64,000 nucleotides of DNA, from positions 32,364 through 96,363 of the forward strand of contig CAJFFX010000002.1 of assembly GCA_904374485.1 (NCBI GenBank), read 5' to 3'. The notes under the pieces were generated by a model that did not search any database, was not told where the DNA came from, and saw only the letters and a list, made by a program, of their open reading frames with translations. Each line of letters opens with the position of its first letter. Position 1 is the stretch's first letter. The DNA comes from Candidatus Pseudoscillospira falkowii (GTDB taxonomy: Bacteria > Bacillota > Clostridia > Oscillospirales > Oscillospiraceae). The position numbers and the translations under genes are program-made. Below, in pieces: positions 19,164 through 28,133 of the stretch.

Positions 19164-21284
19164 TCACCTTTGCGGCGCATTTTCAGATGCCTGCGCCTTT
19201 TGCCTGGGCAGAGGCAGGGCGCTCATGCTGTGGAGGCTCACCCCTAAAGTGGACAGGTTGTGGAGCATGGCGGAGGCAGCGGGAGGCAGAACGCCTATTA
19301 CGCCCAAGCCAATGAGGGCCCCATTGAAACCGATGACGAAGCGGTAGTTGTTCTGAATGCGGCCCATGAGAGCCAGGGCCAGCTGCCGCAGTCGCACCAG
19401 CTCCCACAGGCTGTCGGCGGCGATGGTGATGTCGGCGATCTCCCGGGCGATGGCCGCCCCGTCACTGATGGCGATGCCGGCGTCCGCCTCGGAGAGGGCC
19501 GGGGAGTCGTTGATGCCGTCCCCCACCATGAGGACGGTGTGGCCCTCCCGTCGGAGAGCGGCCACATAGTCTGCCTTGTCCGCCGGGAGCACTCCGGCCT
19601 GGAAGTCGTCCACCCCCAGCTGTGCCGCGATGGCGGCGGCGGTGCGGGGGCTGTCCCCGGTGAGCATGACGGCGTTTTTTACCCCCAGGCCCCGCAGGGC
19701 GGCGAGCACGTCCTTCGCCTCCCCCCGCAGGGGGTCGGAGATACACAGCGCAGCGGAGAGCACTCCGTCGATGGCCAGATAGAGCTGGGAATACTCCGGG
19801 GGCAGGGCATCAAACTTGGCCAGCTCCCCCTCGGGGATGGTCACCTTCTCATCCTCAAAGATGAAGTGGGCACTGCCGATACGCACCTGCTGTCCGTCCA
19901 CGGAACTGGCAATGCCGTGGGCCACCAGGTACTCCACCTTTGCGTGGCGCTCCTCGTGGGTGAGCCCCCGGCGGCGGGCCTCCTCCACCACGGCGTTGGC
20001 CATGGAGTGAGGGAAATGCTCCTCCAAACAGGCGGCCAGGCGGAGCATCTCCGCTTCCTCTTTGCCGTTAAAAGAGACGATCTTCTCCACCCGGGGGCAG
20101 GCGTGGGTGAGGGTGCCGGTCTTGTCAAAGACGATGGTGTCCGCTTTGGCCACCGCCTCCAGAAATTTACCGCCCTTCACGGTGATGTGCTCCCGCCCCG
20201 CCTCCCGCATGGCGGAGAGCACCGCCAGGGGCATGGCCAGCTTCAAGGCGCAGGAGAAGTCCACCATCAGCACCGACAATGCCCGGGCCACGTTCCTGGT
20301 GAGGGCCAGGCTTAAAATGCTCCCGGCAAAGGTGTAGGGCACCAGCCGGTCCGCCAGGCTGGAGGCCTTGGCTTCGGCGGCGGACTTCATCTGCTCGGAG
20401 CGCTGGATCATCTCCACGATCTTGTCGTACCGGCCCTGGCCGGAAGCCTGGCGTACCTCCAGAACGCACTCGCCCTCCTCCACCACGGTGCCGGCATATA
20501 CCGTGCCGCCGGAATGCTTGGCCACGGGGACGGACTCCCCGGTGAGGGAGGCTTGGTTGACGGTGACCTCCCCCTCCGCCACCACGCCGTCCAGGGGGAT
20601 GACGCCCCCAGCCCGGACCAGCACCCGGTCGCCGGGCTTTACCTGGCCTATGGGGACCAGCACCTCTCCAGCCCCGGTTTTCAGCCACACCCGGTCCACG
20701 TGGAGAGACAGGCTCTCCGCCAGGTCGGCCACGGACTTCTTCCGCGTCCAGTCTTCCAGCAACTCGCCGATCTCCAGCAGGAACATCACCATGCCGGCGG
20801 TGCCGAAGTCCCCGCGGCAGACGGAGATCCCGATGGAAAGGGCGTCCAGCAGCTCGACTTTGACCTGCCGCCGCCCCAGGCACCACAGGCCCTTTCGGAG
20901 GAAGGGCACCATGTGCCAGACTACCCGGGCGATTCGCAGCGGGGCGGGCAGGAACAGAGTCGCCGCCCCCTTTAGCAGCACCTTACCAACCAGCTTCTCC
21001 TGAAATTCCCGGTTCAGTTGCCGGGTGCTGTGGCCGGGCAGGGTGACCGTTTTCTCCGCCCCGGCCCAGGTGAAGCCGCCGATGGCGGCGAGGACGGTCT
21101 CCCGCTCCCCCGCGTAGATCACGATGACGCAGCCGGTGCGCTCGTGGACCACGGCCTCTTTTGCCCAGGACTGGCCTTTCAGCCAGGTCTCCAGCAGGTC
21201 TGCCTGCCGGAGGGTCATGGTTTTCTGCCGGAGCCGCAGGCGCATCCGGCCCCGGCTCTCATGTACAATGGTCGCTTTCATCAA
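19164..21284 (-). CDS. Heavy-metal-type P-type ATPase with HMA_2-like N-terminal domain
   Basis: DKTGTLTHACP, LTGDSPRTAAAIA, VGDGINDSPALSEADAGIAI; N-terminal IVHESRGRMRLRLR domain. Confidence 0.92.
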   Translation of the reverse strand: MMKATIVHESRGRMRLRLRQKTMTLRQADLLETWLKGQSWAKEAVVHERTGCVIVIYAGERETVLAAIGGFTWAGAEKTVTLPGHSTRQLNREFQEKLVGKVLLKGAATLFLPAPLRIARVVWHMVPFLRKGLWCLGRRQVKVELLDALSIGISVCRGDFGTAGMVMFLLEIGELLEDWTRKKSVADLAESLSLHVDRVWLKTGAGEVLVPIGQVKPGDRVLVRAGGVIPLDGVVAEGEVTVNQASLTGESVPVAKHSGGTVYAGTVVEEGECVLEVRQASGQGRYDKIVEMIQRSEQMKSAAEAKASSLADRLVPYTFAGSILSLALTRNVARALSVLMVDFSCALKLAMPLAVLSAMREAGREHITVKGGKFLEAVAKADTIVFDKTGTLTHACPRVEKIVSFNGKEEAEMLRLAACLEEHFPHSMANAVVEEARRRGLTHEERHAKVEYLVAHGIASSVDGQQVRIGSAHFIFEDEKVTIPEGELAKFDALPPEYSQLYLAIDGVLSAALCISDPLRGEAKDVLAALRGLGVKNAVMLTGDSPRTAAAIAAQLGVDDFQAGVLPADKADYVAALRREGHTVLMVGDGINDSPALSEADAGIAISDGAAIAREIADITIAADSLWELVRLRQLALALMGRIQNNYRFVIGFNGALIGLGVIGVLPPAASAMLHNLSTLGVSLHSMSALPLPRQKAQASENAPQR

Positions 21285-21338
21285 AAATCTCTCCTCATGG
21301 AAAAAGGGAGCCGCTCTCCGGCTCCCTTCCGCGGTTTT

Positions 21339-21596
21339 TCACTGGCCCTCCACCTGGGCCGCGGCCTCCTGGGCGGAGCGGGCCTCGTTGATGTCCTTGG
21401 CGGAGGCCAGGATATCGGCGGCGTTCTCCTGGACCGAGGTGACCGTCTCCATCACGCTGTCCTTCATCCGAAGACCGGCGGCGGTGATGTGGGTATAAGT
21501 CTTTTTTGCATCCTTGCTGGTGAGCAGCTTCACGCCGGCAGAGCCAAACAGGGCGCCGCCCACAAAGCAGGCCAGTCTGACATAGTGCTTCATCAT
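21339..21596 (-). CDS. DUF6110-like small protein
   Basis: MMKHYVRLACFVGGALFGSAGVKLLTSKDAKKTYTHITAAGLRMKDSVMETV; between ATPase and microprotein ORF. Confidence 0.7.
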   Translation of the reverse strand: MMKHYVRLACFVGGALFGSAGVKLLTSKDAKKTYTHITAAGLRMKDSVMETVTSVQENAADILASAKDINEARSAQEAAAQVEGQ

Positions 21597-21622
21597 GGGA
21601 AATTCTTCCTTTCTGCTATGTA

Positions 21623-21703
21623 TTATTTGTGCTTGTAGCCCGTGATCATCACCATGACCATGCAGATCACAGCGCCCCAGGCCCAGAAGCGATGCTGTTT
21701 CAT
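21623..21703 (-). CDS. Putative 26-aa membrane microprotein MKQHRFWAWGAVICMVMVMITGYKHK
   Basis: Strong RBS (AAGGAGGAGATCACAATG), single hydrophobic segment, between regulator and DUF6110-like gene on same strand. Confidence 0.65.
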   Translation of the reverse strand: MKQHRFWAWGAVICMVMVMITGYKHK

Positions 21704-21807
21704 TGTGATCTCCTCCTTGTGAAAACAGGCTCGTCTCTTTACATATTGAAGAATTATAGCAGAGGAAACGCTTCGTGTATCACCAAACCGGACGGGGTTG
21801 TGCCGGT

Positions 21808-22683
21808 TCAGACATTTTTCCGGTATCGGGCCGGCGTTACGCCGTACTGCCGCCGGAAGGCAGCGGTGAACTGGCTGGCGCTGCCGTATCCCACCGACTG
21901 GGCCACTCCCAGCACACTGAGAGAAGAGCCCTGCAGCAGCTCCGCCGCCCGTTCCATCCGCCGCTGGCGCAGCCAGGTATGGACCGGCAGGCCGTACAGG
22001 CGACGAAAACCCGCTTTGAACGCGGTGGTGGAAAGGCAGGCCCGGCGGCTCAGGGCCGGGATGGTGAGGGGCTCGTCCAGGTGCTCTTCCATATACCGGC
22101 GGGTATCCGCCAGCGTCCGGGCAACGTCCCGATCCAGCGCCGGGGCCCTGTTCACCGCCGCCTTCTCCGGAGCGGAGAGCAGATAGAGCAGCTCCACTGA
22201 CTTCCACACGCACCAGCGCGCCCGTTCGCCAGAGGGCAGACGGTCCAGATCGGCAAAGGCCGCCCGGCTCCAGTGGGTGGGGCCCTCCACGGCGCAGCCG
22301 CCCCGGCCGGCCATCCAGCGCCGCACCCGGCCTGTGTCCAGGGTCAGCCCGCCCAGCAGGGTACAGATGGTGTTCAGGCTTTCCCGTGCATTCCGGGCGT
22401 CCACCGCCACCAAAACACCCTCCAGCGGAGTGTCTGCGCTGGCTCCGGTCACGCCGGAGAGGTCCGTGAGGAGCAGCACCTGCCGGGCAGACGCTGTCAG
22501 GGCCGGGCCGTCCCGCCGGTTCAAGGTGATCGACCCTGCCAAACAAAACAGGGCCTCGAAGTGCAGTGTCTCCAGCCGGAGGGGCAGGGAAACCGGCCCC
22601 TCACCCAGGGAAAACAGGCAAGCCCGGGCGCCGGGCATCACCTGGGCCCAGTTTCCCTGGTCCGCCAGAAATTCCGCCAGCAT
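21808..22683 (-). CDS. AraC family transcriptional regulator
   Basis: C-terminal double HTH (LTIPALSRRACLSTTAFKAGFRRLYG...VAQSVGYGSASQFTAAFRRQYGVTPARYR). Confidence 0.9.
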   Translation of the reverse strand: MLAEFLADQGNWAQVMPGARACLFSLGEGPVSLPLRLETLHFEALFCLAGSITLNRRDGPALTASARQVLLLTDLSGVTGASADTPLEGVLVAVDARNARESLNTICTLLGGLTLDTGRVRRWMAGRGGCAVEGPTHWSRAAFADLDRLPSGERARWCVWKSVELLYLLSAPEKAAVNRAPALDRDVARTLADTRRYMEEHLDEPLTIPALSRRACLSTTAFKAGFRRLYGLPVHTWLRQRRMERAAELLQGSSLSVLGVAQSVGYGSASQFTAAFRRQYGVTPARYRKNV

Positions 22684-22740
22684 TCGTCCGCCTCCTCTCC
22701 ATGGTTCGCCGCTTGCCGGCCAAACAGGTGCTTTTTCGAA

Positions 22741-22772
22741 GTTAGTATATGCTAACCCCGTCATTTTGTCAA
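22741..22772 (-). promoter_or_regulatory. Sigma-A promoter of AraC/HMA operon with palindrome over -10
   Basis: Minus strand TTGACA-17-TATACT; GTTAGCATATACTAAC palindrome includes the -10. Confidence 0.75.
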
Positions 22773-22876
22773 GGGGCCCGAAAACGGAAGAGAGCGTTTC
22801 TCCTCAGGACCGCAGCTGTGCAGAACGCTTCAGACGCGTCCCGTCAGCGCCCCGCCTGCCGCAACAGCGCAAAATG

Positions 22877-22918
22877 AAAGGGATTGCTGTCTGCAAATTG
22901 CAGGCAGCAATCCCTTTT
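22877..22918. terminator. Long intrinsic (bidirectional) terminator
   Basis: AAAGGGATTGCTGTCTGC-AAATT-GCAGGCAGCAATCCCTTTT. Confidence 0.8.
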
Positions 22919-23006
22919 GGCCGTTTGAATGGCCTATGCTCAAACATATTTACCCAAACTTTGGGCGCGCTTCACATGGCCGTCCCTTTTCTTCCGGCGC
23001 TGCGGT

Positions 23007-24068
23007 TCAGCGGCCCAGGATCTCTTCCAAGGCGCACAGCAGCGCTTTCATCTCTTCATCCGTTCCGACGGTGATGCGCAGGAACTGGTCGACGATGGGC
23101 TTATTGAAATAGCGCACCAGGATATGCCGCTGCCGCAGCGCCCCGAACAGCGCCGCAGCGCTGGCTTCCGGGTGGCTGGCAAACAGAAAGTTCGTTTTGG
23201 AAGGCAGCACCGTGAAGCCCAGCTTTTCGAGAGCCTCTGCGCTCCAGGTGCGCGTGGCGATGATCTTCTGCCGCGTGGCTTCAAAGTATTCCTGGTCCTC
23301 CATAGCCGCGGCGGCGCCCGCCTGGGCCAGGCGGTCCAGAGTGTAGGAGTTGAAGGAATTTTTCACCGTGTCCAGCGCCGCGATCATGTGGGGCTGCCCC
23401 AGGGCAAAGCCCACGCGCAGGCCCGCCAGGGAGCGGGATTTGGAAAAAGTCTGGATCACCAGCAGGTTCGGATATTCACCGATCAGCCCCACGGCGCTGT
23501 CCGCGCCGAAATCCACATAGGCCTCGTCCACGATCACCGGCACGTCCCGGTGCGCCCGGAGGATCTGCTCCACCTCTTCCAGGGGCAGGGCAATGCCCGT
23601 GGGCGCGTTGGGGTTCGCGAACACGATGCCCCGATGTTCCTTCCGGAACACGGAGGGGTCCAGCGTGAAATCCTCCCGCAATTCCACGGCGTCATAGGGG
23701 ATATCGAACAGGCGGGCATAGACGGGATAAAAACTGTAGCTCACGGCCGGGAAGGCGATCCGGTCCTCCGGCGAAAAGAAGGCGAGAAAGGCCATGGCCA
23801 GCACCTCGTCGGAGCCGTTGCCCACAAAGACCTCCTCCGGCGTCAGGCCGTAAAAATCCGCGATGGCACGGCACAGGCCGCCGCACTCGGGCGCGGGATA
23901 CAGCCGCAGGCCCTCCCCCGCCGCCGCGGCGATAGCCGCCAGGGCCTTCGGTGAAGGCGGATAAGGGTTCTCGTTGGTATTCAGCTTGATGTACTGCCCC
24001 TCTTTCGGCTGTTCCCCTGGGACATAGGGCTCCACATCCGCCAGCCGGCGGCTCCAGTAAGGATTCAC
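23007..24068 (-). CDS. hisC: Histidinol-phosphate aminotransferase
   Basis: LNTNENPYPPSPKAL, FSKSRSLAGLRVGFALG PLP aminotransferase motifs; GTG start inferred. Confidence 0.88.
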   Translation of the reverse strand: MNPYWSRRLADVEPYVPGEQPKEGQYIKLNTNENPYPPSPKALAAIAAAAGEGLRLYPAPECGGLCRAIADFYGLTPEEVFVGNGSDEVLAMAFLAFFSPEDRIAFPAVSYSFYPVYARLFDIPYDAVELREDFTLDPSVFRKEHRGIVFANPNAPTGIALPLEEVEQILRAHRDVPVIVDEAYVDFGADSAVGLIGEYPNLLVIQTFSKSRSLAGLRVGFALGQPHMIAALDTVKNSFNSYTLDRLAQAGAAAAMEDQEYFEATRQKIIATRTWSAEALEKLGFTVLPSKTNFLFASHPEASAAALFGALRQRHILVRYFNKPIVDQFLRITVGTDEEMKALLCALEEILGR

Positions 24069-24256
24069 GACGCATCGCCTCCCGACAGAATTTTCCGGAT
24101 GCTTTTTTCTGCTTTGCTGCGCGGCAGCATCACTTCCCGGCCGCAGCCCTCGCAGCGCCATTTGATATCCATCCCCACCCGGGTGATGACAAAGGTCTTG
24201 CAGCCGCAGGGGTGCTGTTTTTTCAGCTCCACGCGGTCGTTCAGATGCAGTTCCAT
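24065..24256 (-). CDS. DUF951 family protein
   Basis: MELHLNDRVELKKQHPCGCKTFVITRVGMDIKWRCEGCGREVMLPRSKAEKSIRKIL. Confidence 0.88.
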   Translation of the reverse strand: MELHLNDRVELKKQHPCGCKTFVITRVGMDIKWRCEGCGREVMLPRSKAEKSIRKILSGGDAS

Positions 24257-24348
24257 GGGCAGTTCCCCCGATCTATCAATTTTACGCATCGGCGCGCATA
24301 TAGTAGGTGTACAGAATTTATGCCGCAAGCGGCAGACAGGATGATGAC

Positions 24349-25260
24349 ATGTTGATCAATCGCCCTTATCTTCCCGAAGGAATGAATCAGACCTATCAGC
24401 GCAGCGCAGCCGCGCTGCGCGCCGCCGGCGATCTGAAAAAATACAGCGGCGAAGCTATCCCGCTGGAGATGATGGTGGACCGCTGCGACAGCGCCCACGA
24501 CCTGCACGGGACGATCAACGGCCTTCCCGCTGTCATCCCCCGCGCAGAGGCCGTCTGCAGCGCCGTCAGCGGCGCGGAAAAGGAGATCGCCGTCCTCTCC
24601 CTGGTGGGAAGGCCCGTCTGCTGCGTTCTGCTGGACGCCGCCGGCGAAAACGGCGCAGCGCTGCGCCTGTCACGCCGGGCCATGCAGGAAAAGGCCTTGG
24701 CATATCTCGAAGAAACGCTGCGCGAAGGAGACGTGATCCCGGCGGTGATCACTTCCATGTCCCCCATCGGCGTCTTTGCGGACATCGGCTGCGGCGTGAT
24801 CGCCCTGCTGCCCATCCGCCACATCTCCGTTTCCCGCATCGAGCACCCGCGGGAGCGCTTCGCGCCCCACCAGCGGATCTGGGCCGCCGTGCAGAAAATC
24901 GACCGGGAGCACCACCGGTTTTTCCTGTCCCATAAAGAGCTTCTCGGCACCTGGGCGGAAAACGCCGCCCAGTTTCAGGAGGGCGAGACCGTGACAGGCA
25001 TCGTGCGGGGCGTGAAAAGCTACGGCGTGTTCGTGGAGCTCTCCCCCAACCTCACCGGCCTGGCAGAACCCGACGAAACACTCCAAAACGGCCAACGGGT
25101 ATCCGTGCTGATCAAGGCGATCCTGCCGGAGAAGGAAAAGGTGAAGCTGCACATCGTCGCCCGGCTGCCGCCCTCCGTCCGCCGCCGGGCGCTGCAGTAC
25201 TATCTTCCGGGCCCCAATCTCCGGGACTGGCGCTACAGCGGCGTCAGTTCTCCCCTTTGA
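24349..25260 (+). CDS. S1 RNA-binding domain protein (ribosomal S1-like)
   Basis: Two S1-like domains (GDVIPAVITSMSPIGVFADIGCGVIALLPI; GETVTGIVRGVKSYGVFVELSPNLTGLAEP). Confidence 0.85.
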   Translation: MLINRPYLPEGMNQTYQRSAAALRAAGDLKKYSGEAIPLEMMVDRCDSAHDLHGTINGLPAVIPRAEAVCSAVSGAEKEIAVLSLVGRPVCCVLLDAAGENGAALRLSRRAMQEKALAYLEETLREGDVIPAVITSMSPIGVFADIGCGVIALLPIRHISVSRIEHPRERFAPHQRIWAAVQKIDREHHRFFLSHKELLGTWAENAAQFQEGETVTGIVRGVKSYGVFVELSPNLTGLAEPDETLQNGQRVSVLIKAILPEKEKVKLHIVARLPPSVRRRALQYYLPGPNLRDWRYSGVSSPL

Positions 25261-26509
25261 TCTGGTCCCAGTATTTTTTCGCGGCCTGCTCGATCTTGTT
25301 GTCCCCATATTCATAATACTGTGTGCCTGCCAGCGCGTCGGGCAGATACTGCTGAGGCGTATAATGATGGGGATAATCGTGGGGGTATTTGTAGCGCTGG
25401 GCTATCGTTTCCCCGGCGGAATCGGCGTGGACGTTTTTGAGGTGACGCGGGATGTCCCCGGTGCGCCCGCGGCGCACGTCGTCCATAGCCGCGATGATGG
25501 CGTTGTGGGCGGTGTTGGATTTCGGCGCCGTGGCCAGCAGCACCGCGGCCTCCGCCAGAGGCAGACGCGCCTCCGGCAAGCCCAGCTGCATGGCCGCGTC
25601 CACGCAGGCTTTCACCACCACGATGGCCTGGGGATAGGCAAGGCCCACATCCTCGGCGGCGATGACCAGCAGCCGGCGGCAGGGCGAGAGCATATCCCCT
25701 GCTTCCAGCAGGCGCGCCAGATAGTGGACCGCCGCGTCGGGATCGGAGCCGCGGATAGATTTCTGCAGGGCCGACAGGAGATCGTAATGATCGTCGCCGT
25801 CCCGGTCATAGCGCATGGCGCTGCGCTGGGCCGCCTGGGCCGCGTCCTCCCCGCGCAGTTCGACGGCGCCCTTTTCCGGCACCGCCGCGCGGCAGAGCAG
25901 CTCCACCGCCGAAACCGCCTTGCGCACATCGCCGCCGCTGGCGGCGGCGATCTGATGGAACACCGCGTCGCTGCAGTTCACCCGCAGGTCCAGCCGCTTC
26001 TCCATGGCCGCGACGGCCCGGCGCAGGGCCGGGCAGATCTCCTCGGCCGACACGGGCTTGAACTCAAAGACCGTGCTGCGGCTGAGCAGGGCCGAATAGA
26101 CATAGAAATACGGGTTTTCCGTGGTGGAGGCGATCAGCGTCAGCGAGCCGTTCTCCATGAATTCCAGCAGCGTCTGCTGCTGTTTTTTGTTGAAATACTG
26201 GATCTCGTCGAGATACAGCAGAATGCCGCCGGGCGCCATCAGCGTGCCCACGTCCGCCAGGATGTCCTTCACGTCGGAAATGGAGGCCGTTGTGGCGTTC
26301 AGTTTATAGAGGCGCTTGTTCGTTTTAGCGGCGATGATATTGGCCAGGGTGGTCTTACCGGTGCCAGGCGGGCCGTAAAAAATCAGGTTGGGGGCCGTGC
26401 CGCTCTCCACAATGCGGCGCAGCAGGCCCTGCGGCCCCAGCAAGTGCTTCTGGCCGACGATCTCGTCCAGGCTCCGGGGCCGGATCTCATCTGCCAACGG
26501 GCGTTCCAT
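25244..26509 (-). CDS. rarA: Replication-associated recombination protein RarA/MgsA
   Basis: LADEIRPRSLDEIVGQKHLLGPQGLLRR, YGPPGTGKTTLANIIA; 421 aa. Confidence 0.95.
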   Translation of the reverse strand: MERPLADEIRPRSLDEIVGQKHLLGPQGLLRRIVESGTAPNLIFYGPPGTGKTTLANIIAAKTNKRLYKLNATTASISDVKDILADVGTLMAPGGILLYLDEIQYFNKKQQQTLLEFMENGSLTLIASTTENPYFYVYSALLSRSTVFEFKPVSAEEICPALRRAVAAMEKRLDLRVNCSDAVFHQIAAASGGDVRKAVSAVELLCRAAVPEKGAVELRGEDAAQAAQRSAMRYDRDGDDHYDLLSALQKSIRGSDPDAAVHYLARLLEAGDMLSPCRRLLVIAAEDVGLAYPQAIVVVKACVDAAMQLGLPEARLPLAEAAVLLATAPKSNTAHNAIIAAMDDVRRGRTGDIPRHLKNVHADSAGETIAQRYKYPHDYPHHYTPQQYLPDALAGTQYYEYGDNKIEQAAKKYWDQIKGEN

Positions 26510-26655
26510 GACAGCACCTTCTTTCTTTGAGAAATTTCAGATTAAAATATTATATCATATTTTTTCTTTTGTGCATGGTCTTTTTCTCTCGCATTTTGAT
26601 GAATTTTGTAGTATGCTGACTACAAAGGCTCGTGAAATGGAAAGGATCCTGCTCT

Positions 26656-27300
26656 ATGAAACGAAAAAGCACCGTGCTGCGCATTCTCGACACGCTGAAG
26701 ACCATGTATCCCGACGCCGTGTGTTCCCTGACGTATGAAAAGGATTATGAACTGCTCTTTGCCACCCGGCTGTCCGCCCAGTGTACCGACGCCCGGGTCA
26801 ATTTGGTGACGCCGCAGCTCTTCGACGCTTATCCCACGCTGGAGGCTTTCGCCAACGCTTCCGCCGCAGACGTGGGCGAGATCATCCGCTCCTGCGGCCT
26901 GTATCAGACGAAGGCCCGGGATCTGGTGGCCTGCGCCAAAATGCTGGTGGAGGAATACGGCGGCCGGGTGCCGGATACCATGGAGGCGCTGACGCGCCTG
27001 CCCGGCGTGGGCCGCAAGACCGCCAACCTCATCCTGGGCGATATTTTCCACAAGCCCGCCATCGTGGCGGACACCCACTGCATCCGCATCGCCGGCCGCC
27101 TGGGCCTGACCGACGGCACCAAGGACCCGCTGAAGGTGGAAAAGCAGCTGCGCCAGACGATCCCCCCGGCGGAGGGCAGCGACTTCTGCCACCGGCTGGT
27201 GCTCCACGGCCGGGCCCTCTGCATGGCCCGCACGCCGAACTGCGCCGTCTGCGCTCTGAAGGGCGACTGCGATTACGCCAAGTCCCGCAAAATCAAATAA
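26656..27300 (+). CDS. nth: Endonuclease III
   Basis: LPGVGRKTANLILGD, C-x6-C-x2-C-x5-C cluster CMARTPNCAVCALKGDC. Confidence 0.95.
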   Translation: MKRKSTVLRILDTLKTMYPDAVCSLTYEKDYELLFATRLSAQCTDARVNLVTPQLFDAYPTLEAFANASAADVGEIIRSCGLYQTKARDLVACAKMLVEEYGGRVPDTMEALTRLPGVGRKTANLILGDIFHKPAIVADTHCIRIAGRLGLTDGTKDPLKVEKQLRQTIPPAEGSDFCHRLVLHGRALCMARTPNCAVCALKGDCDYAKSRKIK

Positions 27301-27323
27301 CGTTTTCACACGTTTCTCCGCAC

Positions 27324-27360
27324 AGCAGGGCGGGCGGCAAATGCCGCCCGCCCTGCTTTT
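27324..27360 (+). terminator. Intrinsic terminator
   Basis: AGCAGGGCGGGCGGCA-AA-TGCCGCCCGCCCTGCT TTT. Confidence 0.85.
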
Positions 27361-27440
27361 GCCCGCCCCTTCGGAAAACAGGCACACTTTTCCCTTGACG
27401 CACATATACTGCAGTAGATACTGTGCAAGGGGAGGAATGG

Positions 27441-27692
27441 ATGGATTTGGAACTTCAGGAACAAATCAGGAAGGTGCAGCAGAACAAGGCACTGGTGCAG
27501 CAGCTCATGCACTCCGCCGACGGGCAGAAACTGCTGGCCATGCTGAGCCGCGACGGCGGCGCCCAGCTCCGGCAGGCCACCGACGCCGCCGCCAAGGGCA
27601 ACACCGCCGACATCGTTCACATGATCGCCCGGCTGATGGAATCCGAGGAGGGCGCAAAGCTGGTGCGAAACATCAACGACCGGATCAAGTGA
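27441..27692 (+). CDS. Hypothetical small helical protein (83 aa)
   Basis: GGGGAGG RBS; MDLELQEQIRKVQQNKALVQQLMHSADGQKLLAMLSRDGG. Confidence 0.7.
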   Translation: MDLELQEQIRKVQQNKALVQQLMHSADGQKLLAMLSRDGGAQLRQATDAAAKGNTADIVHMIARLMESEEGAKLVRNINDRIK

Positions 27693-27731
27693 CACTGCGG
27701 CTCAGGCCGCTGGAAAAAGGAGGCGGCCGCC

Positions 27732-28133
27732 GTGGCCGATTTTGAAGAAAAGCTCAACGCCCTGCTCTCCTCGCCAGAGAGCATGCAGCAGGTGGCCCAG
27801 CTGGCACAGATGCTCGCCCAGCAAAACGGCGGCGCAGCGGAAGGGGCCGGTGAAACGGCGCCGCCGGAGGGGCCGCCGCCCCCCGCTCCCGCCGAAGAAC
27901 CCTCCCTCGCGTCGCTTTTCGGCGGGCTGGACCCATCGTCCCTGGCCCGCTTCCTCCCGCTGCTGCAGGAGCTCAGCGGCAGCCAAAACGACGAGCGCGC
28001 CCGGCTTCTCTATGCCCTCAAGCCCTTTCTGAAGCCTGCGCGCCAGGAAAAGATCGACACGGCCCTGCGCCTGGCGCGGCTGTTCCACGCCGGCAAACGG
28101 TTTTTCAAGGAATTCGGTGGGGCCCATGTATAA
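27732..28133 (+). CDS. Hypothetical helical protein with Pro-rich linker (133 aa)
   Basis: ADFEEKLNALLSSPESMQQVAQLAQMLAQQ...LLYALKPFLKPARQEKIDTALRLARLF; GTG start; cotranscribed with neighbours. Confidence 0.7.
   Translation: MADFEEKLNALLSSPESMQQVAQLAQMLAQQNGGAAEGAGETAPPEGPPPPAPAEEPSLASLFGGLDPSSLARFLPLLQELSGSQNDERARLLYALKPFLKPARQEKIDTALRLARLFHAGKRFFKEFGGAHV

Noticed and set aside
23007-24068. Histidine biosynthesis operon
   Set aside because: Only hisC-like aminotransferase is present; no other his genes nearby, so no operon is claimed (aromatic aminotransferase role also possible).
24401-24430. Palindrome GCGCAGCGCAGCCGCGCTGCGC
   Set aside because: Lies within the S1-domain coding sequence and is explained by Ala/Arg codons in a GC-rich gene.
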